From assembly GCA_009773755.1 (NCBI GenBank), contig WSZJ01000037.1:1-64000 (forward strand): DNA of 64,000 bases. Direction: 5' to 3'. This stretch comes from Planctomycetota bacterium. Lineage in GTDB: Bacteria > Planctomycetota > MHYJ01 > WSZJ01. Position 1 is the stretch's first letter, and every line of letters starts with the position of its first letter. Under the pieces are notes generated by a model that saw nothing but the letters and a program-made list of their open reading frames with translations, was not told the DNA's origin and made no database searches. Positions 51,794-59,913 of the stretch are shown here, piece by piece. A program made the position numbers and the translations under genes.

Positions 51794-53512
51794 TCAGGCG
51801 ACGCACGCCGGACCGGAGCAATCGCCCTTCGCCATCGCCTGCCCCGCGCGGCAACCGTCGCGGTAGACGGTGATTCCCTTGCAGCCGGCCTCCCAGGCCG
51901 CGCGGAATGCCTCCGCCACCTGCGGCCGCGTCGCCTCTTTCGGGAAATTCACCGTCTTCGAAACGGCGCTGTCGACATGCCGCTGGAACGCCGCCTGCAT
52001 GCGGACGTGCCAGGACGGCGCGATGTCCGCGGCCGTTGCGAACGCGCGCCGGATCCGCTCGGGGACCGCTTCGCAGCCGCGCACGCCGCCCGTCTTCTTC
52101 ACGTGCGCCCACACCTCCGGCCGGTCGAACCCGCCTTCGCGCGCCAGCCGCGCGAACTCCGGGTGCGCTTCCGGCAGGACTTCCCCGTCCAGCACGTGCC
52201 GGTTGAAGGCGAGGGCGAAGAGCGGCTCGATGCCGCCGCTGGTGCCGGCGAGGATCGAGAGCGTGCCGGTCGGGGCCACGGTCGAGACGGTCGCGTTGCG
52301 GATCGGATAGCCGGAACCGCGCGCGTGGATCGACTCGGGGTAGTTCGGGAACGGGCCGCGCTCGCGGGCGAGCTGCTGAGAAGCCGCGCGCGCCGCGCGG
52401 GAAAAAGCGGCCATCGTGCGGTCGGCGAGCGCGATCGCCTCTTCCGAGTCGTACGGCACGCCCAGCAGGACAAGCGCGTCCGCCCAGCCCATGATGCCGA
52501 GGCCGATTTTGCGGTTGGCGCGCGTCAGCCGCTCAATCGCCGGCAACGGATACCGGTTGCGCTCGAGGACGTCGTCGAGGAAGCGGACCGAATCGGCGAC
52601 GACCTGTTCGAGGCGGGCGAGATCGAAGCCGGAGGGTTTGACGAAGCGCGCGAGGTTGATGGAGCCGAGCGTGCAGGCCTCGTTCGGAAGAAGCGGCTGC
52701 TCCCCACACGGATTAGTCGCCTCGATCGCGCCGAGGCCGGGAGTCGGGTTGTCGCGCTCGATGCGGTCGCGGAAGAGGATGCCGGGCTCGCCGGAGTCGT
52801 GGGCTTCCTCGACGAGCGCTTCGAAGAGCTTGTCGGCGCGAATGTGTTTCGCGACAAGGCGGGTGCGCGGGCTGACGAGCGCCCACGGCTCGCCGGCCGC
52901 GGCCTTGCGCATGAAGTCGTCTGTGACGAGAACGGAGACGTTGAAGTTCGACAGCTCGCCGCGGTCGCGCTTGGCGCGCACGAATTCCTCGACGTCCGGA
53001 TGGTCGGCCGCCAGCACCGCCATGTTCGCGCCGCGCCGGAACCCGCCCTGGTTGATCGCGTTCGTCGCCGCGTTGAACACGCGGATGAACGACACCGGCC
53101 CGCTCGCCGCGCCCTGCGACGTCGCGACGCGGTCGCCTTTCGGCCGCAGCCGCGAAAACGAAAACCCGGTCCCGCCGCCGGACTTGTGGATGAGCGCGGA
53201 CGCCCGCAGCGTGCCGAAAATCGAATCGATCGAATCTTCGACCGGCAGAACAAAGCACGCCGCGAGCTGCTGCAACTCGCGCCCCGCGTTCATCAGCGTC
53301 GGCGAATTCGGCAGGAAATCCCCTTCCATCATCAACTCGTGGAAGCGGCGCACCCACGGACGCGGCGAGTTGCCGAACGCCGCTTCCGCAGAAGCAATGT
53401 CGGTCGCGACGCGCAGGAAGAGCGCCTCGGGGGATTCGGCGGCGCGGCCGTTGGAATCCTTGAGGAGGTAGCGTTTTTCGAGAACGGCGCGGGCGTTGGC
53501 GGTCAGGGGCAT
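51794..53512 (-). CDS. nrdJ: Adenosylcobalamin-dependent (class II) ribonucleotide reductase
   Basis: The enzyme makes deoxyribonucleotides for DNA using coenzyme B12. In the 572-residue product C86 and the NPCGEQ block (N267, C269, E271) with C280 form the catalytic and redox set. ACFVLPVEDS and GGGTGFSFSRLRP are class II signatures. The C-terminal redox pair is present as CSGPAC. Start ATG 53512 has GGAGAAA upstream. No cobalamin riboswitch was recognised in the 138 nt before it. Confidence 0.93.
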   Translation of the reverse strand: MPLTANARAVLEKRYLLKDSNGRAAESPEALFLRVATDIASAEAAFGNSPRPWVRRFHELMMEGDFLPNSPTLMNAGRELQQLAACFVLPVEDSIDSIFGTLRASALIHKSGGGTGFSFSRLRPKGDRVATSQGAASGPVSFIRVFNAATNAINQGGFRRGANMAVLAADHPDVEEFVRAKRDRGELSNFNVSVLVTDDFMRKAAAGEPWALVSPRTRLVAKHIRADKLFEALVEEAHDSGEPGILFRDRIERDNPTPGLGAIEATNPCGEQPLLPNEACTLGSINLARFVKPSGFDLARLEQVVADSVRFLDDVLERNRYPLPAIERLTRANRKIGLGIMGWADALVLLGVPYDSEEAIALADRTMAAFSRAARAASQQLARERGPFPNYPESIHARGSGYPIRNATVSTVAPTGTLSILAGTSGGIEPLFALAFNRHVLDGEVLPEAHPEFARLAREGGFDRPEVWAHVKKTGGVRGCEAVPERIRRAFATAADIAPSWHVRMQAAFQRHVDSAVSKTVNFPKEATRPQVAEAFRAAWEAGCKGITVYRDGCRAGQAMAKGDCSGPACVA

Positions 53513-53573
53513 GTGGTTTCTCCGAAGGCGAACATAATACTAACATGGAATTCGGCTCCGTCAATCCCCTTCC

Positions 53574-53595
53574 GGAAATTACTGCCGGTAATTCC
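53574..53595. promoter_or_regulatory. Bulged palindrome in the nrdJ/selenoprotein promoter region
   Basis: GGAA-ATTAC and GTAATTCC form an 8-bp bulged inverted repeat around 5 nt. It sits between the divergent nrdJ and the first selenoprotein gene and may be a regulator site. Confidence 0.3.
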
Positions 53596-53650
53596 CGAAC
53601 TTCGCGCCAGAATCGCGCGTCTTACCGGTACGCCCACTACGGAGCCCCGC

Positions 53651-54565
53651 ATGCGCTTCCCCGCGATCGTCCTCGCCTTCGTCGTCGCCGCTCTCCCCGT
53701 CCTCGCCGACCCACCCACCGAGCAGGACGTCCGCGGCTGGATCGCGCAGCTTTCCGACGACGATTCCGTGAAGCGCGACGAGGCGCAGCGGCGCATCGAG
53801 TCGCTCGACATCGCGTGGAAGAAAACGCTTCAGGATTCTCTCGCGGCGTCGACCGACGCCGAGGCGCGCGCGCGGCTCACCGAAATCCTGGCGAAAATAG
53901 GCCGCATCCAGTGGATAACAGACGTCACCGCCGCGGTCGCGAAGGCGCGCGCGGAAAAGAAGCCACTTCTCGTCATGGCCACCCCTGGCGCTCCCGACAG
54001 CTTCTCGTGACTCGGCGGCCACCTCATGCGAACCGTGACGTTCGCGGATGCCGACCTGTGCGCGTGGATGAACCGGACGTTCGTCCTCGCGTGGTACGAC
54101 ATCAAGCCGGAAGCCACCGCCGCGGGCCTCGGCGCGCTTCAGCCCACCTACTCCAGGGAAGAAATCGCCGCCTACCCCGAGGGCGGCGGCGGCACGAACG
54201 TCCGCGCGGTCTTCTGCTCCCCTGAGGGAATCGTCCGCCACGCGACCCAGGGCTGGTGGCCCGCCGGCCGCTTCCGGGAGGAATGCGAGCGCGGCCTGGC
54301 GTGCGCCGGGGCGAAGTCGCTCGACGCGGCGAAGGATCTGCGGGCGAGGGGCGCGGACGAGCTGATCAAGGCGGCAAACGAGCTGGCCGCTGCGAATCCT
54401 GAAGAAATGAGGCGGCCCGTGCGCGAGTCCGCCGTCGCCCGGCGCGTCGCGGCGCTTCGGTTGCGCGCGACGACCTACGCTCAGATGGAAGGAGCGATCG
54501 GGCAGGAAGCGGTGATCGTGCTGGGAGACTGGGAGGAGGAGGCCGAGGGGCGGATCATGAAGTGA
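53651..54565 (+). CDS. Predicted exported selenoprotein, thioredoxin-fold-like, paralog 1 (UGA = Sec at residue 120)
   Basis: The ATG at 53651 has GGAG upstream and begins a Sec signal peptide (MRFPAIVLAFVVAALPVLA). The frame meets TGA at 54008-54010 and then stays open for 184 more codons to 54565, giving 304 residues with selenocysteine at 120. The UGA follows KPLLVMATPGAPDSFS and precedes LGGHLMRTVTF. The same layout occurs in the next gene. Further on, GGGTNVRAVFCSPEGIV resembles the second half of a thioredoxin fold. Sec would be the redox residue, but no CxxC partner is seen. If Sec is not inserted, a 119-residue fragment results. Selenocysteine machinery is not in this window. Confidence 0.85.
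54008..54010 (+). other. In-frame UGA, predicted selenocysteine codon 1
   Basis: The codon is followed by CTCG, exactly as in the second gene (54798-54800). It aligns with that UGA without gaps. Confidence 0.85.
54028..54045 (+). promoter_or_regulatory. Predicted bacterial SECIS hairpin 1
   Basis: The stem GCGAAC/GTTCGC closes loop CGTGAC, starting 18 nt after the UGA. The loop has G as its second base and lies 24 nt from the UGA, within the range described for bacterial SECIS elements. The second gene has the same loop at the same distance with a different, still paired, stem. Confidence 0.82.
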
Positions 54566-54599
54566 GGGTAGTGAGGCGAACCCGGTCAGGGTTCAACGG

Positions 54600-54622
54600 A
54601 AAGTTCGGAGACGGGAGTCGGG
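54600..54622. repeat. GGAGACGGGAGTCGGGAG repeat, single arm
   Basis: This tract resembles the arms of the palindrome at 49503-49590 and lies just before the second selenoprotein gene. No inverse arm is seen. Confidence 0.5.
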
Positions 54623-54635
54623 AGACAATCCGGGA

Positions 54636-55193
54636 ATGCGGTGTTCCTTTGTGTTGCTGGCGTTGTCCGCCTGCGGGTGCGCTTCGGCGCCGCCGGCTGC
54701 GTTTTCTCTGAGCAACGACGCCGCTCGCGAACTCGCGAAGAAAGAGCGCAAACCGCTCCTCGTGCTCTCCGTCGTCGGCGACCTCGATGGCAGGTTGTGA
54801 CTCGCAGCGCACGTCCTGAGAGCCGTGACGCTCTCGGATCCAGGAGTGAAGCGCTTGATCGAAGAGAACTGGGTTTCCACCTGGCACAACCAGTGCCCGG
54901 GTCTCTACTGCAACAACACGGCCGACACGCGAAAGCCGATTCCCTACCCATCGGAGCAGTTTGACACCGTGTATGAAGGCGTCGGCGGCGGGAACATCCG
55001 GCTGTTTTTCTGCGACAAAGATGGACGCATCATTTACGCCGTCACGGGGTACCTTTCGATCTCCTCGATGATGGACGCAGAGAGGTTCGCGCAATACCTC
55101 CTGCCCCTGGGCGAGCGCCACAGGAAGATCGCATGCGAGATGGAAGCCACGTCTGGCAGGTCCTCCGTGAAATCGAGGACAACATCTATCTGA
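54636..55193 (+). CDS. Predicted selenoprotein lipoprotein, paralog 2 (UGA = Sec at residue 55)
   Basis: The frame from ATG 54636 starts with a lipoprotein signal (MRCSFVLLALSACGCASA). TGA at 54798-54800 interrupts it. Sequence continues in frame to 55193, giving 185 residues with selenocysteine at 55. KPLLVLSVVGDLDGRL precedes and LAAHVLRAVTLSDPGV follows the UGA, matching paralog 1 at the same spacing; later, GGGNIRLFFCDKDGRII matches too. A 1-nt frame change near 55135 would end the protein in a second open reading frame (VWQVLREIEDNIYLKGAIG) closing at 55210, so the last 25 residues are uncertain. The gene lies 70 nt after paralog 1. Confidence 0.83.
54798..54800 (+). other. In-frame UGA, predicted selenocysteine codon 2
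   Basis: It is at the same alignment column as the first UGA (17th codon after the KPLLV Lys) and shares the following CTCG. Confidence 0.85.
54818..54835 (+). promoter_or_regulatory. Predicted bacterial SECIS hairpin 2
   Basis: The stem GAGAGC/GCTCTC closes loop CGTGAC, again starting 18 nt after the UGA. Compared with hairpin 1, four of six stem positions change on both sides and still pair, which is covariation. Confidence 0.82.
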
Positions 55194-55244
55194 AGGGCGC
55201 GATCGGCTGAGACAGCGAATGAGCGGCGGTGCGCCGCATTCAGC

Positions 55245-55273
55245 GCGACAGCCCCAGACAGCCCTGCTATAAC
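55245..55273 (+). promoter_or_regulatory. Weak promoter with leaderless start for the DUF309 gene
   Basis: TATAAC at 55268-55273 has GCGACA 17 nt upstream. The ATG at 55281 is 7 nt beyond the -10 box. Confidence 0.3.
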
Positions 55274-55280
55274 CGCATCC

Positions 55281-55910
55281 ATGACGCGCGCGGTCGATAA
55301 GTCCGGCGACTGGAAGAATCGCCTCTATAACCTCGGGTTCGAACTCTTCAATTCAGGCAAGCGCTTTGAGGCGCACGAGGAGTGGGAAGCGATCTGGCTG
55401 GACGAGCCTAAGGGGCACCCGAACCGGCTGTTTCTGCAGGGACTGATCCAGGTCGCGGCGGCGTTTCACCGGGTGGACACGAATTTTCTGCGCGCGGCTT
55501 ACCGGCTGTTTCGATCTTCGCGGCGAAAGCTGATCCCTTACTCGCCCGGGTACAAGGGCGTCAACGTCGCTTCGCTCATTCCGCTTCTCGAAACCTGGAT
55601 CGATCGCCTGGGCTCGCTGAATCGCGGCGACGCGCCTTCGCACGCCGACTATTTCCCGATGGCGCTCGGCGGGCGCGGCTGGAACGAGGCGACGCGCGAG
55701 CCGGACGCTTCGCCTGAGGGACTGTCGACGTTCAAGGCGTTCGAGGAGTATTCGAGCGACCGGGAGGTGCGGTCCGTCTGCCCGAAATGCGGCGACGCGC
55801 TGGCCGTGAACGGCCGGCGGCGGGCGCCTGCCGAAGACGTCGAGAGCGTCTGGCGGGTCGCCTGCCCTCGCGGCTGCGTCGAGCGCGCGTTCGCGGGAGC
55901 CGGCGCGTGA
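55281..55910 (+). CDS. DUF309 family protein with C-terminal zinc ribbon
   Basis: The 209-residue product has the DUF309 signature (FELFNSGKRFEAHEEWEAIW, LFLQGLIQVAAAFH) in the first 85 residues and a zinc ribbon-like end (CPKCG, CPRGC, about 165-200). The function of DUF309 is unknown. GTGA links it to the thioesterase gene. Confidence 0.85.
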   Translation: MTRAVDKSGDWKNRLYNLGFELFNSGKRFEAHEEWEAIWLDEPKGHPNRLFLQGLIQVAAAFHRVDTNFLRAAYRLFRSSRRKLIPYSPGYKGVNVASLIPLLETWIDRLGSLNRGDAPSHADYFPMALGGRGWNEATREPDASPEGLSTFKAFEEYSSDREVRSVCPKCGDALAVNGRRRAPAEDVESVWRVACPRGCVERAFAGAGA

Positions 55911-56293
55911 GCGCGTTCGTGCACCGCGTGAAGCCCGTCTGGCGCGACATGGACGCGCTTCGGCACGTGAACAACGCGGTGTACCTGACGTATCTTGAGA
56001 ACGCGCGGGAAGCGTGGTGGAAGGACGTCGCGGGGACTTACGACATTTTTCCATTCACGCTGGTGAGGGTGGAGATCGACTACCGGTCGAGCGTGACGTG
56101 GCGGGACGAAATCGACATCAGCGTAACGGTCGCGAAGATCGGCAATTCTTCCTTCGAGCTTGCCTACCTCCTTGCGGCCGGCAAGCGCGTGGTGGCCGAG
56201 GCGCGGACAGTGCTCGTGATGATGGACGAGAAGCAGGTGAAGCCGGTGCGGATACCGGAAGAGGCACGGCAGAAGATGAAGCGCTACGAATAG
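55907..56293 (+). CDS. Acyl-CoA thioesterase, 4-hydroxybenzoyl-CoA thioesterase family
   Basis: A 128-residue hotdog-fold thioesterase. Catalytic Asp16 lies in RDMDALRHVNNAVYLTYLE. It cleaves acyl-CoA esters; the natural acyl group is unknown. GTG 55907 overlaps the DUF309 stop. The next gene follows after 2 nt. Confidence 0.88.
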   Translation: MSAFVHRVKPVWRDMDALRHVNNAVYLTYLENAREAWWKDVAGTYDIFPFTLVRVEIDYRSSVTWRDEIDISVTVAKIGNSSFELAYLLAAGKRVVAEARTVLVMMDEKQVKPVRIPEEARQKMKRYE

Positions 56294-56295
56294 CC

Positions 56296-57513
56296 ATGCC
56301 CACGCTCGATGTTCTCCTGAAAGCTGCGCTGGCCGCGGGTCCGAAGTCGTCCGCGGCGCTTGCGCGCGAGGCGCTGGGGCTCTCGGGGCCTGAGGCGATC
56401 GTCGCGAAGGTCGCGGAAGCGGCACTGGCGAAGGCGTCCTGGGCGGAGCGTGACGGATCCCTCTGGCGACTGAAGGCGGAGGCACCGCTTGACGAGGAGT
56501 CCGTGTTGCTGGTCGCTACGGAAGCGGACCGTGCGGTGTGGGCGGACTGGTCCGGCAACCGCCTCGGTGAAATCAAGATCTCGGTCATCGCGGCGCTTCC
56601 GAAGGGCCGCGCCGCCATCGCCTTCGAAGCCCTCCCCGGCGCCCTTCCCCTGCGCGCACTCTGCCGTGCGCTCGACCCCGGCCGCGCGTTTACCACGGCC
56701 GCCCGCGCCGCCGAAGAATGGCGCCTCCCGCACGGCGCCGGCGACGATGCGGCGGGAGCCCTTCACACCTTGTCCGCTCTCTGGGAACGCGCCCGCGACC
56801 TCGCCGCCGAGCGCGACGTCCACGGATTCGAGGCGCTGCGTGAGTTCGCCGAGCGCCCGCGGCCGCGCCTCGACCTGGCGCCCTACCGCTTCGACGCGGA
56901 GTTCCTCTCGACGCTCCCGGAGACGCCCGGGACGTACCGGTTTCTCGACGGCGGCGGCTCGGTCTTCTACGTCGGCAAGGCGCGGAACCTGCGCAATCGC
57001 GTCGCCTCGTACTTCCTCGTGCCGCGGCAGCCGGACGCAAAGTGGCTGACCATTACAAAGCGGCTGCGCGAGATCGAGATCTCGATCGCCGGAAGCGAGC
57101 TCGAGGCGCTTCTCCATGAGCATCGCCTCATCCGGGAGCTGCGCGAAGGACTGATCAATGTCCAGTCGGCCGCGCACCCGCGCCCTTCGAGGCGGCTGCC
57201 GGAGCGCTCGATATTCATCCTCCCCTCGGCCGACGACGCGTGCGCGGCGGTGTGGCTCCACCGGCGCGGGGCGGCGCTGAAGCGGCTGGACGTGCGCCTT
57301 TCGCCGCGCGGAGTGAAAGGAGCTTCGGACGCGGCGCGGGCGTTTTTTGACGCCGTGCGTCAAACAGACGCAGAGGAACTCGCGATCGGCGAGGCCTGGC
57401 TCGGCGAGAACATCGCGGCGATCGCGCGGCTGGATCCCGACAGTCCGGATCTCGATGCCTCGCTCGCCGGAATCCTGAAAGGGGACGCCTTTTCACCCGG
57501 GGAGCGCCGATGA
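56296..57513 (+). CDS. GIY-YIG nuclease-domain protein (UvrC-N/DnaQ-like)
   Basis: The 405-residue protein has a UvrC-type GIY-YIG domain at about 205-290 (PGTYRFLDGGGSVFYVGKARNLRNRVASYF). The region before it (about 60-185) resembles the later half of a DnaQ exonuclease (HGAGDDAAGALHTL) but lacks clear DEDD acidic residues. Related fusions of exonuclease and UvrC-N exist in many bacteria, and this one looks degenerate in the first domain. The first 50 residues are helical. It may act on damaged DNA. Confidence 0.82.
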   Translation: MPTLDVLLKAALAAGPKSSAALAREALGLSGPEAIVAKVAEAALAKASWAERDGSLWRLKAEAPLDEESVLLVATEADRAVWADWSGNRLGEIKISVIAALPKGRAAIAFEALPGALPLRALCRALDPGRAFTTAARAAEEWRLPHGAGDDAAGALHTLSALWERARDLAAERDVHGFEALREFAERPRPRLDLAPYRFDAEFLSTLPETPGTYRFLDGGGSVFYVGKARNLRNRVASYFLVPRQPDAKWLTITKRLREIEISIAGSELEALLHEHRLIRELREGLINVQSAAHPRPSRRLPERSIFILPSADDACAAVWLHRRGAALKRLDVRLSPRGVKGASDAARAFFDAVRQTDAEELAIGEAWLGENIAAIARLDPDSPDLDASLAGILKGDAFSPGERR

Positions 57514-57575
57514 GGACTCGAGATTTCGAATTCAGGCCGAACCTCAAGGTCCGCCGCAACGTCTAATCCAGCATC

Positions 57576-58094
57576 ATGACGCTCTCGACGCCGCGAATCC
57601 TGATTCTCCTGACCTGCGGCCTCCTCATGGTCGGCGTGCTGGCGGCCGCGGTGGGTGGATTGCAGGCAATGTCGAAATCGCCGGTCGTCATCGTTGATTC
57701 GGCCCCGGGAGGTCCGAGAAAAAACGCTTCTCCGGTGACGCCTGCCCCTCCTCCGGAAGTGCGGGTGGACCTGCCTGACGGACTCCAGGCCGGAAGCGCG
57801 GTTCGTCTCGAGACGACGATTCGCGATGACAGCAACACGCCGGTCAAGGGCGGAACGCTCAGGTTCACCTGGTTTTCCCCGGTCGGGTCGCTGGAAGGAT
57901 CATCGCGCGACGTCACGATCGCCCACCACGGACTCTATTACCTCAATTTCCGCGTTCCGGTCGACGGCCGCGTCGAGATCCGTGTACTCGATGGCAAGGG
58001 CGCGGCTTCCACCTCGTTTCGGGTCACGGACAATTCCAGACTGTCCCGCCAGCTGATCCAGCTCTCGCATCACTTTGACGTGGCGCCGCGCTGA
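57576..58094 (+). CDS. Membrane-anchored beta-rich protein
   Basis: The 172-residue product has one N-terminal helix (residues 8-30), a Pro/Ala linker and an Ig-like beta domain (VDLPDGLQAGSAVRLETTIRD, then LRFTWFSPVGS). No family is recognised. Its last 25 nt overlap the convergent phosphoesterase gene. Confidence 0.75.
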   Translation: MTLSTPRILILLTCGLLMVGVLAAAVGGLQAMSKSPVVIVDSAPGGPRKNASPVTPAPPPEVRVDLPDGLQAGSAVRLETTIRDDSNTPVKGGTLRFTWFSPVGSLEGSSRDVTIAHHGLYYLNFRVPVDGRVEIRVLDGKGAASTSFRVTDNSRLSRQLIQLSHHFDVAPR

Positions 58095-59158
58095 TCCGAG
58101 GCGGGGACCACGTCGATGATGACGACGTGCGGGGGGCACCAGAAACGCAGGCGCGGCGCGCTTCCCCGCTCCATTCCAATCCCGCGGGAGACCACGAGGG
58201 TCCGACCGCCGCCGAGATCGTGAGCGCCGCCCGCGGCCCAGTCGCGCGGCACGAGGGAGAGCGTGATCGGCGGCCCAAAAATCGGGATCTGCACCTGTCC
58301 GCCGTGGGTGTGCCCCGCGACGAGGAGGTCTGCCGGCGGATTGGAGAGCGCGAAATCCGGGGCGTGACCAAAGACGATCAGAAAACTGGAAACAGGCGCG
58401 ACGACGAGGTTGGTGCGGCGGGAGTCGCGAAGGGACAGTCCTATGAGGGACACCGCTCCGGCCTGGGCATCAAAAGTCACCTTTGATGTTCGAACAGGAA
58501 GTCCCGTGAAGATGTCAAGCCAGTCCCCCCAGTCGTTATCCCCTTCCACGGCAAAAACGCCTAGCGGGGCGGCGAGGGACTCTTCCAGGAAGATCCGGCG
58601 AAGGCTTTCATGCTGGGTTCGCCTTCGAGCGTCGTCCTCTTCCTCGATGTAGTCCCCGCAGAGGAGCACGAGGTCGGGCTTCTCCTGCATGGCGGCACGA
58701 ACGGCGCGACGCTCGTGCGCACCGACGTCGTCCGTCTGGATGTCGGCGAGGATGGCGATACGGATCGGAGACTTCAACTTGGCGGAAGTGAGCCGGATGT
58801 GCTCGACCTCGAGGCGCTTCGGTTCAATAAGGAATGCGTCCGTCGCGACGGCCAGTACCACGGCAGCCGCTGAAGCGAATGCGACGCGTGCCCGACCTTT
58901 CGCCAGCACAGCTAGCGCGAGAAAGAGAAAGGGGCCGTGCGCGAAAACTCCCCAGGCCCAGAGTCGCATCACCGCGAATCCCTCCTGAGCCACCGGGAGG
59001 GAGAGGGCCAGGGCGACGAGCAGAGGAAGGGCGAGGCGGGTTGCGGCCCGTCCCGTCGTCGCGCCGGTGGCGCGGAGGCGGAGGAAGAGGCCGATCTCTG
59101 CGGCGGCGAGGAGGACGTTCCAGCCGATTTCGATGGCGGGACTCACGTCCTGATTCAA
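58070..59158 (-). CDS. Membrane-bound metallophosphoesterase, YaeI-like
   Basis: The 362-residue product has four N-terminal membrane helices. A phosphoesterase domain follows: LADIQTDD, LLCGDYIEEE, EGDNDWGDW and AGHTHGGQVQIP. The usual DxH is DIQ and GNHD is GDND, so some metal ligands differ from those of YaeI. It may hydrolyse lipid phosphates or UDP-diacylglucosamine relatives; that is a family inference. Confidence 0.85.
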   Translation of the reverse strand: MNQDVSPAIEIGWNVLLAAAEIGLFLRLRATGATTGRAATRLALPLLVALALSLPVAQEGFAVMRLWAWGVFAHGPFLFLALAVLAKGRARVAFASAAAVVLAVATDAFLIEPKRLEVEHIRLTSAKLKSPIRIAILADIQTDDVGAHERRAVRAAMQEKPDLVLLCGDYIEEEDDARRRTQHESLRRIFLEESLAAPLGVFAVEGDNDWGDWLDIFTGLPVRTSKVTFDAQAGAVSLIGLSLRDSRRTNLVVAPVSSFLIVFGHAPDFALSNPPADLLVAGHTHGGQVQIPIFGPPITLSLVPRDWAAGGAHDLGGGRTLVVSRGIGMERGSAPRLRFWCPPHVVIIDVVPASDQRGATSK

Positions 59159-59216
59159 CGACTCGCGTCTGAATTAGACCAGCCGGAACGACCTGCGGGA
59201 TATCGTGTCGGGCTCG

Positions 59217-59696
59217 ATGACATCCAATCCCCTCGAAATTCTGCGCGCGGAAGCCGGTGACCTCGAGCCGCTTCTCAGCCTCACGCACCGCGCCTACGCG
59301 GCCAACAAGGCTCTCGGGTTCAATTTCTATGGCACGCGCGAGACGATGGACGACATGCGCGAAGTGTTCCGCGCGAAGGCGTTGTGGAAGCTGGTCGAGA
59401 ACGGGCGGCTGATCGGGACGATCCGGCTGCAGGAATACCCGGACCAGCCGGGAGTGCTTTACGTGAATCGAATGTGCGTGGAGCCGGAGGAGCAGAAGCG
59501 CGGCCTGGGGAAGCGGCTCATGGCCTTCGCGGAAGTTGAGGCCGTTCGGCGCGGGTTGCATGCGGTGCGGTTGGACACGGCGAAGCCCTTCCAGCGACTG
59601 GTCGGGTGGTACCTGAAGCTGGGCTACGTCGTGATTTCGGAGACGCAGTGGGATGTGACCAATTACCGGTCGGTCATTATGGAGAAGCGGCTGTAG
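59217..59696 (+). CDS. GNAT family acetyltransferase
   Basis: A 159-residue acetyltransferase with motif A at VEPEEQKRGLGKRLMAF and a C-terminal VGWYLKLGYVVISE. The acceptor is unknown. ATG 59217 is preferred because TATCGT lies 11 nt upstream as a likely -10 box; GTG 59205 is an alternative. It shares the divergent region with the phosphoesterase gene. Confidence 0.88.
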   Translation: MTSNPLEILRAEAGDLEPLLSLTHRAYAANKALGFNFYGTRETMDDMREVFRAKALWKLVENGRLIGTIRLQEYPDQPGVLYVNRMCVEPEEQKRGLGKRLMAFAEVEAVRRGLHAVRLDTAKPFQRLVGWYLKLGYVVISETQWDVTNYRSVIMEKRL

Positions 59697-59913
59697 CCGG
59701 CGGATTCCCGAATTCGGCGAGTCATTCGTAGGTTTTTCATACGCAACGATTTCGCTGCAAAGTCCGGCGGTAAAACAGGTTGAGCGAATATCGCTGTCCG
59801 AACAACATTCCTCCGCAACCGGGGTTTTATTCCTGCCATTGACGCGCCTGCCCTTCGCAGGCTCAAATCCGCGCCCAACCATCAAGACCCGCAGGGGAGA
59901 AAAGGGAGAGAAC

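Noticed and set aside
51671-53600. Long plus-strand frame joined to the first selenoprotein gene
   Set aside because: It is antisense to nrdJ; the real gene begins at 53651 with a ribosome site and signal peptide.
53513-53650. Cobalamin riboswitch upstream of nrdJ
   Set aside because: No B12-box or long conserved leader was recognised; only a short bulged palindrome is present.
54008-54010. Simple nonsense mutation making a pseudogene
   Set aside because: The second paralog has UGA in the same column, and both have the same downstream hairpin and open frame.
57510-57566. 18-codon ORF overlapping the GIY-YIG stop by ATGA
   Set aside because: It is too short to judge and has no recognisable feature.
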